In this document: positions 1 through 10,621 of the stretch, one piece after another
How the letters are laid out: every line of letters begins with the position of its first letter
Position numbering within the stretch: position 1 is the first letter of the stretch
Origin: Tritrichomonas musculus
Taxonomy: Eukaryota; Parabasalia; Tritrichomonadida; Tritrichomonadidae
Direction of reading: 5' to 3'
Length of the DNA: 64,000 bases
NCBI GenBank assembly: GCA_039105265.1
Contig: JAPFFF010000054.1
Location: forward strand, 310,001-374,000
Notes under the pieces: generated by a model
Seen by the model: the letters and a program-made list of their open reading frames with translations, nothing else
Told to the model about the DNA's origin: nothing
Databases searched by the model: none
Program-made: the position numbers and the translations under genes

Positions 1-663
1 GTAAAAACCGGATACATATATTTATTATATAAAATAATTTTATAAAATACCAAAAATATAGTCAAAATTTGCTCTTCTTTACTTTATCAAATATCATATT
101 CTTACAAAACTACATTTTCTTTCAATTATTTTATCAAATACTCATGAATTATTAAATTCATTGAAATAATAAAGAATAAAATCTACAAAAAACTAAAAAA
201 AAATATATGATATTTTTGAGATATAAATCAGAGGCAAAAGATTTAGTTCAATACTAAATTTGGCATTAAGATACCTTATAAAGTATTTTTGAATTATAAA
301 TTTATAATTAAAATTCTCGCTACATAGAGAAAAATCATTCAAACTTTTTTTTTCGTTACAAAAGTGGAAATAAAATCAAAAAGTTAAGTGATAAAAATTT
401 TGGTGGTTACATTTTTCGTTACGAAAGTGGATTTTGTCGTTACAAAAGTGGAACAACTGTATTTAATGTAATATATCATTTCTTTTGGATATTTAATAAT
501 TTGATTAACAACAATGAATATCGAATTGTAATGACTTTTATGAATTTTGATTATTTAATGAATTTTTTTACAAAAATTAACTTTTTTTTTACTTTTGTTT
601 TTAATAAGGTAGCTTATTAACGTGGTGTTATATTAATTATCAATCACAAAAATAATATTTATC
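1..663. other. AT-rich intergenic DNA with a short repeated motif
   Basis: No convincing gene on either strand. The only structure seen is a 16-bp motif of the form TCGTTACRAAAGTGGA, present three times in direct orientation near 353, 416 and 437. It could be a remnant of a subterminal repeat of a transposon or a protein-binding array; nothing else supports a function. Confidence 0.6.
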
Positions 664-1026
664 TTAAGGGCGTACGTCCAATTCAATGATCAGAATTCAA
701 TGGGATTTCTCAAATATTTTAATCTTTTTTGGATTAAAAAAAGTTGAAGAATGAATTATATTTTGGAGAAAATAAAATGTCTATTATTTATAGATTGATG
801 ATATATTAAAAAAAATATTTTTATGAATTATTTTTACATTTTAATTCAAAATTATTTTTTGTAAAATTTTATTGGTATAAAAAAATAATTGTTTTTTGAT
901 CGTTTAGGACAAATATCATCTTTTTTGACCTAAACTTTTTCATAATTTGGATGTATTGAAAGATGTATTCTATGAGTTTATTCAATATTGACAAGTTTAC
1001 AACATTTTTTGGACGTACGCCCTTAA
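664..1026. mobile_element. MITE with GGGCGTACGTCCA terminal repeats, flanked by TTAA
   Basis: A perfect inverted repeat (GGGCGTACGTCCA and complement) bounds a core at 668-1022. TTAA lies immediately outside both ends (664-667 and 1023-1026), as expected for a target duplication of piggyBac-like or Kolobok-like transposases. The roughly 355-bp interior is A+T rich and has no ORF, so the element is non-autonomous. The family assignment rests only on the TTAA flanks and GG/CC termini. Confidence 0.8.
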
Positions 1027-1520
1027 AAAGAAAAAAAAAAAATTATTTGGTCAAAGATTGATTGAAGATATAGTCATCCAAATCAGAAAATGTGCACTAT
1101 TTTTAGCAGTGTTGATTTTTTTAAAAAAAAAAAATTGTAAAATTGAAATTTCTTTTATTTGATAATAATTGAATTTTCATCATCACGAAATTTGAATTTA
1201 TTGAATTTTCAATTATGAGCAAACAACTTTCATATTCAAATAAATAAAAAGTCATAAACAAATAAATAATGTATCCCAAATTACAATTAAACTAGAATTA
1301 TGCATAAAGTTATATCTTAATCAAAAAAAAGAAATAAAAAATCTCAAATTGTTCATGAAAAAAAATATATAATTATAATTTATCATAGAATTGCAACTTG
1401 GTCGCAAAAATCAGTAAAAAAAAAAGTAGAAGTCATGTATATTGTATGATAATTTTATGTTATTTTTTATTATTAGTGTAAAAGAAATATTCTTGAAAAA
1501 AACTCATGTCATTCTCTATT
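1027..1520. other. Intergenic, nothing recognised
   Basis: A+T-rich sequence downstream of the minus-strand membrane-protein gene. I see no ORF with coding character, no repeat pair and no RNA gene. Confidence 0.6.
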
Positions 1521-2318
1521 TTATGCTTCTTCATTTATTGATGCTTCATTGTCTTTCTTTGCTCCGCAGAAGCTTGCAATGCACAATAAAATAAGTCCAA
1601 CTATTTGAAAAACAGCAAATATAATTGAAGGGACACCTAATGATGAGCACAAAGAACTATTAAATTCTCTACCTCTAACCCAGACGAGTGATATGATACC
1701 AGATTCTAGTTTCTCGGGTTGATTTAATGCAACAAAGGTTGCAATAGAAAGTACAAATTGATCTTTATATTCTTTGCTTTTATCGAAATCTTTTATAACT
1801 TTTGAAGCTATTTTATAGATCCAATTAGCATATTTTTCTTCTTGGCTCTTTTTATAAGCATAATCAAATGATTTTTTTGTAAAACTACTAATGATAGGAT
1901 TATAGCACTTTGCATTAATAACATAGCCACCATCAGGTGAATAGTGAATATGATCAAAAGAAAGTGATCCATAAACACCTGTGTAAATAGAGGTCGCTAT
2001 GCTTATGATTGAAAAAACGATCATTATAATTGAAATGAGCAGAGAGATTAATGGGTTTTCTGAAATTGCACTGATAAAAAAGTATGAGACAACAATCAGT
2101 ATAACTAAAACTAACGCAAGGAGTGAGAAAATGAAGGAAAACAAAGTACAGAAATACTGAGCTGACATCCAGCCTTCTGAATGTCCACCATAAGGATTAA
2201 AATATGAAAACCAAAGTGCATTAATGATTAGATCTGCAAATAGACCAACAGCTATAACCCCAACTGAAATGTATGCTAAAATGAACCTTCTTCCACTAAA
2301 CACGTCAGCAATCTTCAT
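1521..2318 (-). CDS. Four-TM membrane protein, tetraspanin-like topology
   Basis: 265 aa from an ATG at 2318. Hydrophobic segments lie near residues 14-36, 55-80, 88-113 and 225-250. Short loops separate the first three, and a loop of about 110 residues separates the third and fourth. The last segment is followed by a short charged tail (GAKKDNEASINEEA). That three-plus-one arrangement resembles tetraspanins. The Cys-Cys-Gly signature of the large loop is not visible (only isolated cysteines, e.g. AKCYNP and SSLCSS), so the family call is weak. A plasma- or endomembrane location is inferred from topology. It stands alone in a gene-poor stretch with a MITE on each side (664-1026 and 2602-3078). 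Confidence 0.6.
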   Translation of the reverse strand: MKIADVFSGRRFILAYISVGVIAVGLFADLIINALWFSYFNPYGGHSEGWMSAQYFCTLFSFIFSLLALVLVILIVVSYFFISAISENPLISLLISIIMIVFSIISIATSIYTGVYGSLSFDHIHYSPDGGYVINAKCYNPIISSFTKKSFDYAYKKSQEEKYANWIYKIASKVIKDFDKSKEYKDQFVLSIATFVALNQPEKLESGIISLVWVRGREFNSSLCSSLGVPSIIFAVFQIVGLILLCIASFCGAKKDNEASINEEA

Positions 2319-2601
2319 AAAAATGAGATGAAAAAAAAATTTTGAGAATAAATTTATATATTGAATATATTAAAATAACTGACCAATACATTGAAAAAGT
2401 TTTGAAGACAATACTTTTTGAGTTTTTCTCTCAAAAAGTAATTCATTCAAGAGATTTATATATAAAATATCCAATGTATAGAATTTTTTATGCTTTTTCA
2501 ATCATATCAACAAAAACTCCACGGATTTCAAAAAAAAAAAAAAAAAAAAAACAATGTGATTTCATATAATATTTGGATTTTTTGAAAAACTAAGTTTTTT
2601 C

Positions 2602-3078
2602 CTAGGCTTTTGAGTCCAGTGAACTGAATGCCTTTTTTGACTTTTTGATAAGAGTTGTCACTTTTTTATGGACAAAAAACGAGTTTTTTTATCGTGTTTT
2701 TATTCAATTTTTTGAAAAAAAATAGCCAAATACTTTTTTTTTGGATAGTTTGATCTTTTTTAAGAAAATAAGTTAATGATACATAATGATTAGCTATTTT
2801 ATAATAAAATGCTTTTTGCAATACTATTTTAAATAATAGCGAACAAATAATGATACAAAAAGTTTGAAATCATATTTTATATTTAAAAAAAATTCTATAT
2901 ATATTTGGTATATTATATTCAAATTTACTATTGAAAATTTGAGAGCTGTCCAAAATTGAAACAAAGTATCCAAAATTGGATTTTTTGAATAGTATCAAGT
3001 TCTCAAAAATTTGTGGACACATTTATGTATCCATTCCAAACTTTTTGAATATAAATACGTTTGGACACATAAGCCTAG
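2602..3078. mobile_element. CTAGGC-family MITE, copy 1 (8-bp TSD)
   Basis: 477-bp element with imperfect inverted termini (CTAGGCTTTTGAGTCCA against CTAGGCTTATGTGTCCA). It is flanked by an exact 8-bp direct duplication GTTTTTTC (2594-2601 and 3079-3086). A second copy in the opposite orientation lies at 49406-49932; the two share the first 70-80 bp of one end with few mismatches. No ORF. The 8-bp duplication fits hAT-like transposition, though other 8-bp families are possible. Confidence 0.9.
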
Positions 3079-6000
3079 GTTTTTTCGAAATAAAAAAGTT
3101 TTTTTTTTTTTAATAAAACCATTTTTTAAATATAATTATAACAATTTTAAATATAAATAATTTATATTGATAAGTAAAAACTTTCTCGCGGTTCTCAATA
3201 ATGATTGCCCAATATCATCTTAGTTTCAAAAAAAAATCTCGATTTTGTTGATAATTTATATTAACTTGCATTTCCGTGTTTGTTTTATTGAAATAAAATA
3301 CTTTGATACATTCAAATTTGTCAAATCATTTATATGTATATTAGCGATAATTCTATAGTAATTCTTAAAAATGTAATTGCTCTCTGTCAATTTAATGTTT
3401 TTAAATAACTATATTTTTAACAAGCTCCTTTTTTCACCTCACCAAATCATGCAAATATTTTTTTTTATTATATGTGCATTCAACATTATATGATATTCAA
3501 GGCAATATTTAATCATAAAAATAATATTTTTTTTAATTTCATATTCAAGCTCTTGTATAAACAAAGTCATCATTTTTTAATCATGATATTTTATTATATA
3601 GAGAAATAGAAAATCATTTTTTAATTATTAATGGCACCATTTTGGTTGAAGTGTTAAATAAAAGTAAAAATACTAGTTAAATAAATAAATATTTATTATT
3701 GATATTATTTAATACCTTGCGTTAGTTTATTTTTATTTAATGTCATTATTTCAGAGAGAAAGTATTCGGATTTATCTTTAGCAAAAAAATTCAATCATTT
3801 CAAAAATTGGAATTAATTAGAAAAATTATATTCCGGAAAATTCAAATTATTTATCAAAATCAATTTACCCGGAAAAATTCCATTTGGGATAAAAAATATT
3901 AAATATATAAAAATTTAAAATGGAATTTATTTGACTTTTATATAAATTAGCTTCCCTTTTGTTCTGAAATAACTTCCTTTATCAATAAAAAAATTTTGAC
4001 TTAAGGCATATTTTTAACAATTCATCAATGCAAGAAACTTATGAGATAAATGGAATATAGTTTTATAACCTGCCTAAAAATAAAAAAAAAAGGCAAAAAA
4101 GAACTTGAGAGGTATTCATGTGAAGTGAAAACTCGTTATTTGATTTTTTTATTTTTACTTTAATTGAATGAATATTTTATCTTATGAAAAAATATTAAGA
4201 TTATTTACTTCTATATATCCAATACTGACATTGGCCATAATTGGTTTTAATGGATGTTGAGAATTTAAAAACAATTTAAAAAAAAAAATTTTCATCTATA
4301 TCTCGAATCAAATAAAATATTTATGAATTATAAATCAATAATGATATTTTATATTTTATTTATAAAATATATTATCTGTTATATATCCAATTTATTAGCC
4401 ATATATAAATTTAAATGCAAATTTACATAAAAAAATTAAGAAAATGACTTATTTCTCAATTGATTTACGAAATAATTATATACTAATTGTACAATATAAT
4501 AATTATAAATATTTAAATAAATTTTATTATGTAAATAAGTTACTTTATACTCTCATTTTAAAGAAAAATGTAATTTTATATTTTGCATTATTTTGAATTA
4601 TTTTTCATCGTATTTTGGTACGTTATTATTTTTTTAGTGACGTGAGATGATTATTTTCGGTGAAGTGAAGTTAATAGTGAAGTGATTCTTGAAAAATATA
4701 AATTTCCTCATCTTCTTAAAAATATTATTAAAAATATTTTTTATAAAGTAAAATTATTATGTACTATATTATAAAAATAACTTTAATAATGTGTATAGTA
4801 ACGGTAAAAATATAAAATTGCTTTATTTTTTAAATATATATTGTAATTAATGTATTAATAAATATTGAATATAATATTGTCTGGTTTTAATCGATAAATG
4901 CATCGGTAAACAAAAAACTTTTTTTGTGAAAAATAATTACAATAAATATTCAATTTAATAAAAATATTTTTATTTTTTCATATCTTTTTATTATATTGTT
5001 TTTTCGATATATTTTATATATTTATATTATTATGTTAAATTTGTTATATTATTTATTATTTCTTTATCTTTTAATATTTGCATTTGTTTTATTTATTAAA
5101 ATTATATTTATACTGCAAAGGTGATATTTATGTTTTTCTTCATGTTAGCATGCTAGTTTACTCTTGTGAGCATAAAATAATACATTATTACTATCATCAG
5201 CATGACCAAGGTTTGATTTTTATTTTGACATAAAAATTGATGCTATAACTCATATTCATTAAAATTACTCTAAATACATGAATGTATATCTCGTTGGTAA
5301 ACAAAACTATAATTCTTCTTGGTTTCAATCAATAAAAAAATGGAATTTCGTTCTTTGGTATTTTAAAAATTTATATTTTATTTTTTATATTTTTATTAAC
5401 TCAAAGCATAATATAATTATTTCAATTTTGTTATATTTTATTTTTAGATTTATTCATTTATTCAGTATAAATAGAAAATGGATCATTGAAAAAAAATTCA
5501 GAATGTATTTTGAATGTATATCTCAATATTTTTGAATATATATCAATATATATCTTAATATTTATGAGATATTGAAATATTTGAAATAACCTTTTAAAAA
5601 GTGTTTACATTTTATGACAATTTTAATATAAATATTCATTGACTGTAAACATGTATATTCATTTATTTATATCTAATATATATATTATGTTTGATATAAA
5701 ATATTGCAAATTGATATTGCAGCTAATATCAATGGATTAATGAAATTATCGAGGCCCATATTTAAAAGAAATTCTTAGATGCACCTATCGAGTAGTTTGC
5801 TGCAATTATCAGTTCATTTTATTTCATACACGAATAAAAATAATATATTAAATTTGTAAGAAATAAAATTAACCAGAATCCTCTAAAATAATAAAAATTT
5901 AACAAAAAACTAATTTTTTTTTTTTAAATTCCTTAAATTTTAGTTCATTTTTAAATATATACCTCAGGAGCATGCTAATATCAATATATGATACAGAATA

Positions 6001-6450
6001 AGGTATTATATTTATTAATTCTTTCTCAAATAATGTTAGATAGAAAAGATATTCTAATTATAATAATATTAAAAAAGTTCAAAATCTCCCTTTAAAATTA
6101 AATTCTTAGAGCCTAATTGCGATATCAATAAATATTTATAAGAGAACAATGTAAAAAAATAAATAATTTGGTGGATATTTTCAAAATATTGAAAAATCCA
6201 AAATACGTTATTTTCGTTACTATACACATATTATATAATATATAATTAAAAATAAATAGAGCGGTTGTCCATTTGTAAAGTATTGAAAAATATTAAAAAA
6301 GGCTAATTGGCTTATAATATTTTATATTTGTGGTTAAAATATATGGTTTGCTCAGATATATTCCGTTGATTATGAGAAAAAAAATTTAAATTCAAAAGAA
6401 AGTACTTTTTGCCATCAAAAAAGGCTAATTTGAGAAGGAAAAATAGTCAA

Positions 6451-6507
6451 AAAAAAGTTAGGGGGTTGTTGAAAAAGTTAGGGGGTTGTTGAAAAAGTTA
6501 GGGGGTT
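6451..6507 (+). repeat. 20-bp tandem repeat with GTTAGGGGG core, about 2.9 units
   Basis: Unit GAAAAAGTTAGGGGGTTGTT repeated head to tail, the last unit incomplete. Each unit contains a run of five guanines in a region otherwise almost free of G+C. No coding context. Confidence 0.85.
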
Positions 6508-6962
6508 TATTCCTTTTCTTTACAAAGCAACATATTTTTTTAGAAATTCAATTAAAAATCATCGTTTAATTGAATTTTTCATTTTTTTTTTTTTTTGTTA
6601 ATTTATCTATTTAATATATAATGTAAAACTTAAATATAAAATTTATATAGTATATAAAATACAATATATATTATATATATAAAATAAAATAATGTTTTAA
6701 TAAAAATACTACTAGGATAAAAAATGTTTATTATTTCAATATAAAAAATATAATAACTGAAAAAGTTAAAAATTTTAAAAAATAAAAAAAATATAAACAA
6801 GTGTATCTCTAGAAAATAAATATTTTTTAAACATATAAGTATTAATAAGTTATCAATATATATATACTTAATAATTAATAAAATAAAATTATATATATAT
6901 TTATATTTCATCAATTTTTATATAAAAAGAATTATGCATCAGAGGAGATATAGCCTCTCAAA

Positions 6963-7318
6963 TAGGTGGTTTACTCTTCTCAATTTTTTTATTTTAATAA
7001 AAATGATATTAAATCAGAAGCTTATCTTATATAAACTATTTAAACATAATTTATTTAGATTGGAAAACAATTCGTTCGTTAGCGGCCGAAAAATCAATTT
7101 TCTCACAATTTTTTTTAATAAGTTCAGAATTTTTTTTTTATAAAAAAATTTTGGTTAAACTTTTTCAGATAAAATGTATTCAATTTTATGCATTTTAATT
7201 TCTATACCGCTAACGAACGAATATTCTTTTAATCTGTATAAATTTATAGCATATACTTATGAGAAAAATATATATCAATCTCACGAATTTTTATTCATTT
7301 TGACACATAAACCACCTC
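6963..7318. repeat. Nested imperfect inverted repeat (possible decayed MITE)
   Basis: The inner arms are 16-bp perfect complements (7070-7085 and 7207-7222, ATTCGTTCGTTAGCGG). The outer arms share AGGTGGTTTA (about 6965 and 7308). The intervening parts are diverged. The layout suggests an old hairpin-type element; no target duplication is evident. Confidence 0.5.
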
Positions 7319-8470
7319 TCAATTATAAAATTATTCTTATTCAGAAAAATAAAAATAGAAATATCTCAAAAATAGGAGTATAAAATTATTTTCCATTAAA
7401 GTTCTTTCTTAGTTTCAAAATAAAAATAAAGAAAATATGATCAATATTACAATATTTCGTCAATTTCTCTACATGAATACCTCTCTTTTATCAAAATTAA
7501 AATTTTACGATTTTTTTGGTTAAATTTCTTAACATAGTAACTCAAATTTCAGCAGGCGGTAAGTAGTCTCGGTAAAAATTATGTAAAAATATAAAAAGAT
7601 TTGTTTTTTCAATTATTTTATTTAGATTATTTTTTCTGAATGATTTCCACTTTTTGAAGGTTCTTCAGAAAAGCCTTACTATACTTTAGTTGATCCTGAA
7701 AAAGTTTTTACTCACAATTTTTTCCCTTTTTTCCGAGATTTTATTTCAGAAATTTTAATGGAGTAAAATGACATGAATATAAATAATGTAAAAAAGAAAT
7801 ATTTATTATAATAAAATATAGTTTTTTCAAAGCCTTTTTAGCTTTTTTTGGGAATGATGCAAAATCAAACAGTTGGACAATAAAAATTCTGTGACTTATT
7901 ACTAATGTTGAAATATGTGTGTTACAATAGCTTCAATTCTTTTTAATTTTCATTATAAAGGATCAGAATCGTTGCATAAAGCATGCTTTAATGGCTAATT
8001 TGAATTTAAAAAACGTTCACTATATAAATATTAAATGGCAAAGAATATCAAATGTGGGATAGCTGCCAATCTTTCAGTCCCCTATATCAGCTTGTTCCTA
8101 ACCAATTGATGCTGTTTTCCAAAAAGAATAGTGAAATAACATACTGTGGGCTTACATAGAATCAATAAAAACTATTATAAACAGCCATTATGAAAACGAT
8201 TAAAAAATATTCAAAAAATTGAGAGGAAAATCTTGGGGAAAAAATACATTTCACGATCTACCTTATTCAATTTTAGGTACAAATCCAGTACGTTATTTTT
8301 TGAATAGGAGAACGTTTATTATTTGAATAGTTGCATGTCTCTGAAAAGGTCAATAAGTATCGGGGGCGATAAGTATTCCCTTTTTTTTTTTTTTTTTTTT
8401 TTTGTTGTTGTTGTTGAAGTTGCAATACCTATCATTTTTATTTAAAATAAAACATATATCTTCTCAAAAA

Positions 8471-9995
8471 ATGGGTGGGGTAACTTAAATAACGTATTTT
8501 TGGCAAAAATATTTTTTCAAAATATCTTGTTCAAAAATAAATATTTCCAAAAATGGTTTGAAATTTAATTTATATTAATCAAAAATAATGGGAGAAAAAT
8601 AATTAAATCTAGTAAATATACATTTTTTTATTTTGAATCATTTGTTGATATCATGATGATGGATTAGTATATAATATTTTAAACTAATTTGTTATATTTG
8701 TTATGTATTAAATACTTTGTTAAAACTATCATCCTTTAAATTTATCGTATATATTTTTCGAAAATCGATTTTTATTAAAAAAAGTTTGATAAAATGAATT
8801 ATATCTAGCTCAATATTTGATATTTAATCTTATAATCATTATATTTATTATATTATAATCTGATTAATCATATATCTCTTAAAACCTGAAATACGCTCCA
8901 CCAATGCATCGGAGAAATAATATGAACTTAACATGATATTTTTGTATCTAATAATTAATAAACCAATATACAATGCAATGCAAAAACTATAATCGATTGT
9001 ATTCATATTTATTAATATAGTATATATTAAATTAATTAAATTTTAAATAAGATATTTGCAAAAATAAAATGTGATACATCATATAATTAGTATTATTTCA
9101 AAATTAAATATTCATAGAATTATTCTTAATTGATTGAAATATTCGATATTATTTTTTCTGATATTTTGAAAGCATATATTGTGATCAAAGAAAAGTTCTA
9201 AAATAAATGTTGATTTTAAAATATTAATATCTTTTGGAAAATACATTTAAAATGCAATTATTTAAATTAATTACTAAAAGATTCAAGGTAATTAATTTTA
9301 TGTGTAATTAAATTTGCCTGATTTTTTTCAAATTACCGATGAATAGCAGTTTCCTAATTGTTGTTGACCTTGTAAAGTTTTTTACTCTTAAAATTGGTTA
9401 ACATTCAAATAATTTATTAGCTGGAAAAATTCATGGTTCAAAGATTGTTTAACGTTTCGAATTAATAATAGAATAAAAATAAACACAGCATTTGAAGTTG
9501 CTGGCCACTTGAAAACATTTGATTTGTTATATTTTGTTGGTTATCGTTTTGTAACTCTTTTTCCATAAAGAAATAAGTATTAAGTTTTGTTGTTTATTAG
9601 CGTTTTTTCTTCTAATAAAAAATTTGATTTTCATATTTCTTAGGATATTTGTGGCTTAAATATTATAAAATTAAAAATATATATTCATTATTTATTACAT
9701 ATATAAAAATAATTAAAATATACTAAAAAACATTTTAATTTTATGCAAAAATTTTGTTATATCAATAGAAATTGTTTTTCCAATGTCTCAGAAAAAAATT
9801 CTTAATGATGCTTGAATATTTAAATCAATAAAAATTCACAAAAAATTGAATTATATAATCCTAAAAAGATTTTCTTTTATAGATGCATCGGTGGAACCAT
9901 TTTATAAAAGATCAAAAAATTAAATATTATTTTAAACATTTATATTATATCTACATTATAAAGAGAATTTATTTTTTTATAGTTACCCCACCCAT
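8471..9995. mobile_element. Non-autonomous element with ATGGGTGGGGTAAC termini (8-bp TSD)
   Basis: 1525-bp stretch bounded by 15-bp inverted termini (ATGGGTGGGGTAACT and complement). It is flanked by an 8-bp direct duplication CTCAAAAA (8463-8470 and 9996-10003). Inside, a second inverted pair around TCCACC(A/G)ATGCATC occurs near 8897 and 9881. No transposase ORF is visible, so it must be mobilised in trans or be an internally deleted copy. Confidence 0.85.
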
Positions 9996-10003
9996 CTCAA
10001 AAA

Positions 10004-10621
10004 TAAATTTTGAGAGGATCAATTATACAATTTTTTGCTAATATATTCAAAATTAATTGAAAAATATTTTTAATATATTTTCAATTAAGTTTTTTCTAAA
10101 AATGTGATTGATCAAAAGATTTATCTTGCTTTTTCCATTCTATTTTGCTATACAAAACATCATAATGAAAAAATATGTTTTTTTTTTTTAAAAAATGAAA
10201 TTTTTATTCAATAGTTTACAATTTTTTTCAGTTGTTTAAAAATAATACTCTCAAATTAAAGAAGCTGATATCTTCCAAATTTATTGATTTTTCATAAATT
10301 AAAAATAAATTCTAGAATATTTATATAATAAATATTACATTTAGCATATTTATATAATTTTTTTTCCCTCAAGTATCTTCGCTTCCTACCCACTTAAAAA
10401 AATTTAATTTCAAATTTTCTATTTATTTTTTTGTATAATTAAAATTATCATTTAGTATATATAATTTATATATAATTTTGTAAATTATATCTTGATTAAT
10501 TAAATTAAATTTAATTTTTGGGCAAGATAAATTCATTTGAAAAGTGTACTAAACCAAACATTATTTTCCAGAGCTTACAAATTTATGAAATTGAATTCAA
10601 AAAATTTTAAACTAATCCTAC
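10004..10621. other. Intergenic, upstream of the TMEM131-like gene
   Basis: A+T-rich DNA with no ORF or repeat that I can support. It should contain the promoter of the gene starting at 10622, but I cannot place a clear initiator. Confidence 0.5.

Larger units (their letters stand above)
3087..8462. other. 5.4-kb A+T-rich gene desert
   Basis: No ORF here has convincing protein character; the short frames are low-complexity Phe/Ile/Tyr/Lys translations of A+T-rich DNA. Structures seen are a 20-bp tandem repeat at 6451-6507 and a partly paired inverted repeat at 6963-7318. A 15-bp inverted pair at 4107-4121 and 7471-7485 may be chance. A poly(T) run followed by GTT repeats lies near 8378-8416. 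Confidence 0.6.

Noticed and set aside
2342..2569. 75-codon plus-strand frame
   Set aside because: It begins at a non-ATG codon and ends in poly-lysine from an A run; low-complexity translation of A+T-rich DNA.
5278..7383. Several 69-94-codon frames in the gene desert
   Set aside because: Composition is Phe/Ile/Tyr/Asn/Lys only, with no domain and no conservation cue.
4107..7485. 15-bp inverted pair GAGAGGTATTCATGT suggesting a 3.4-kb element
   Set aside because: No target duplication and no extension of the match; a pair of this length can occur by chance in 64 kb.
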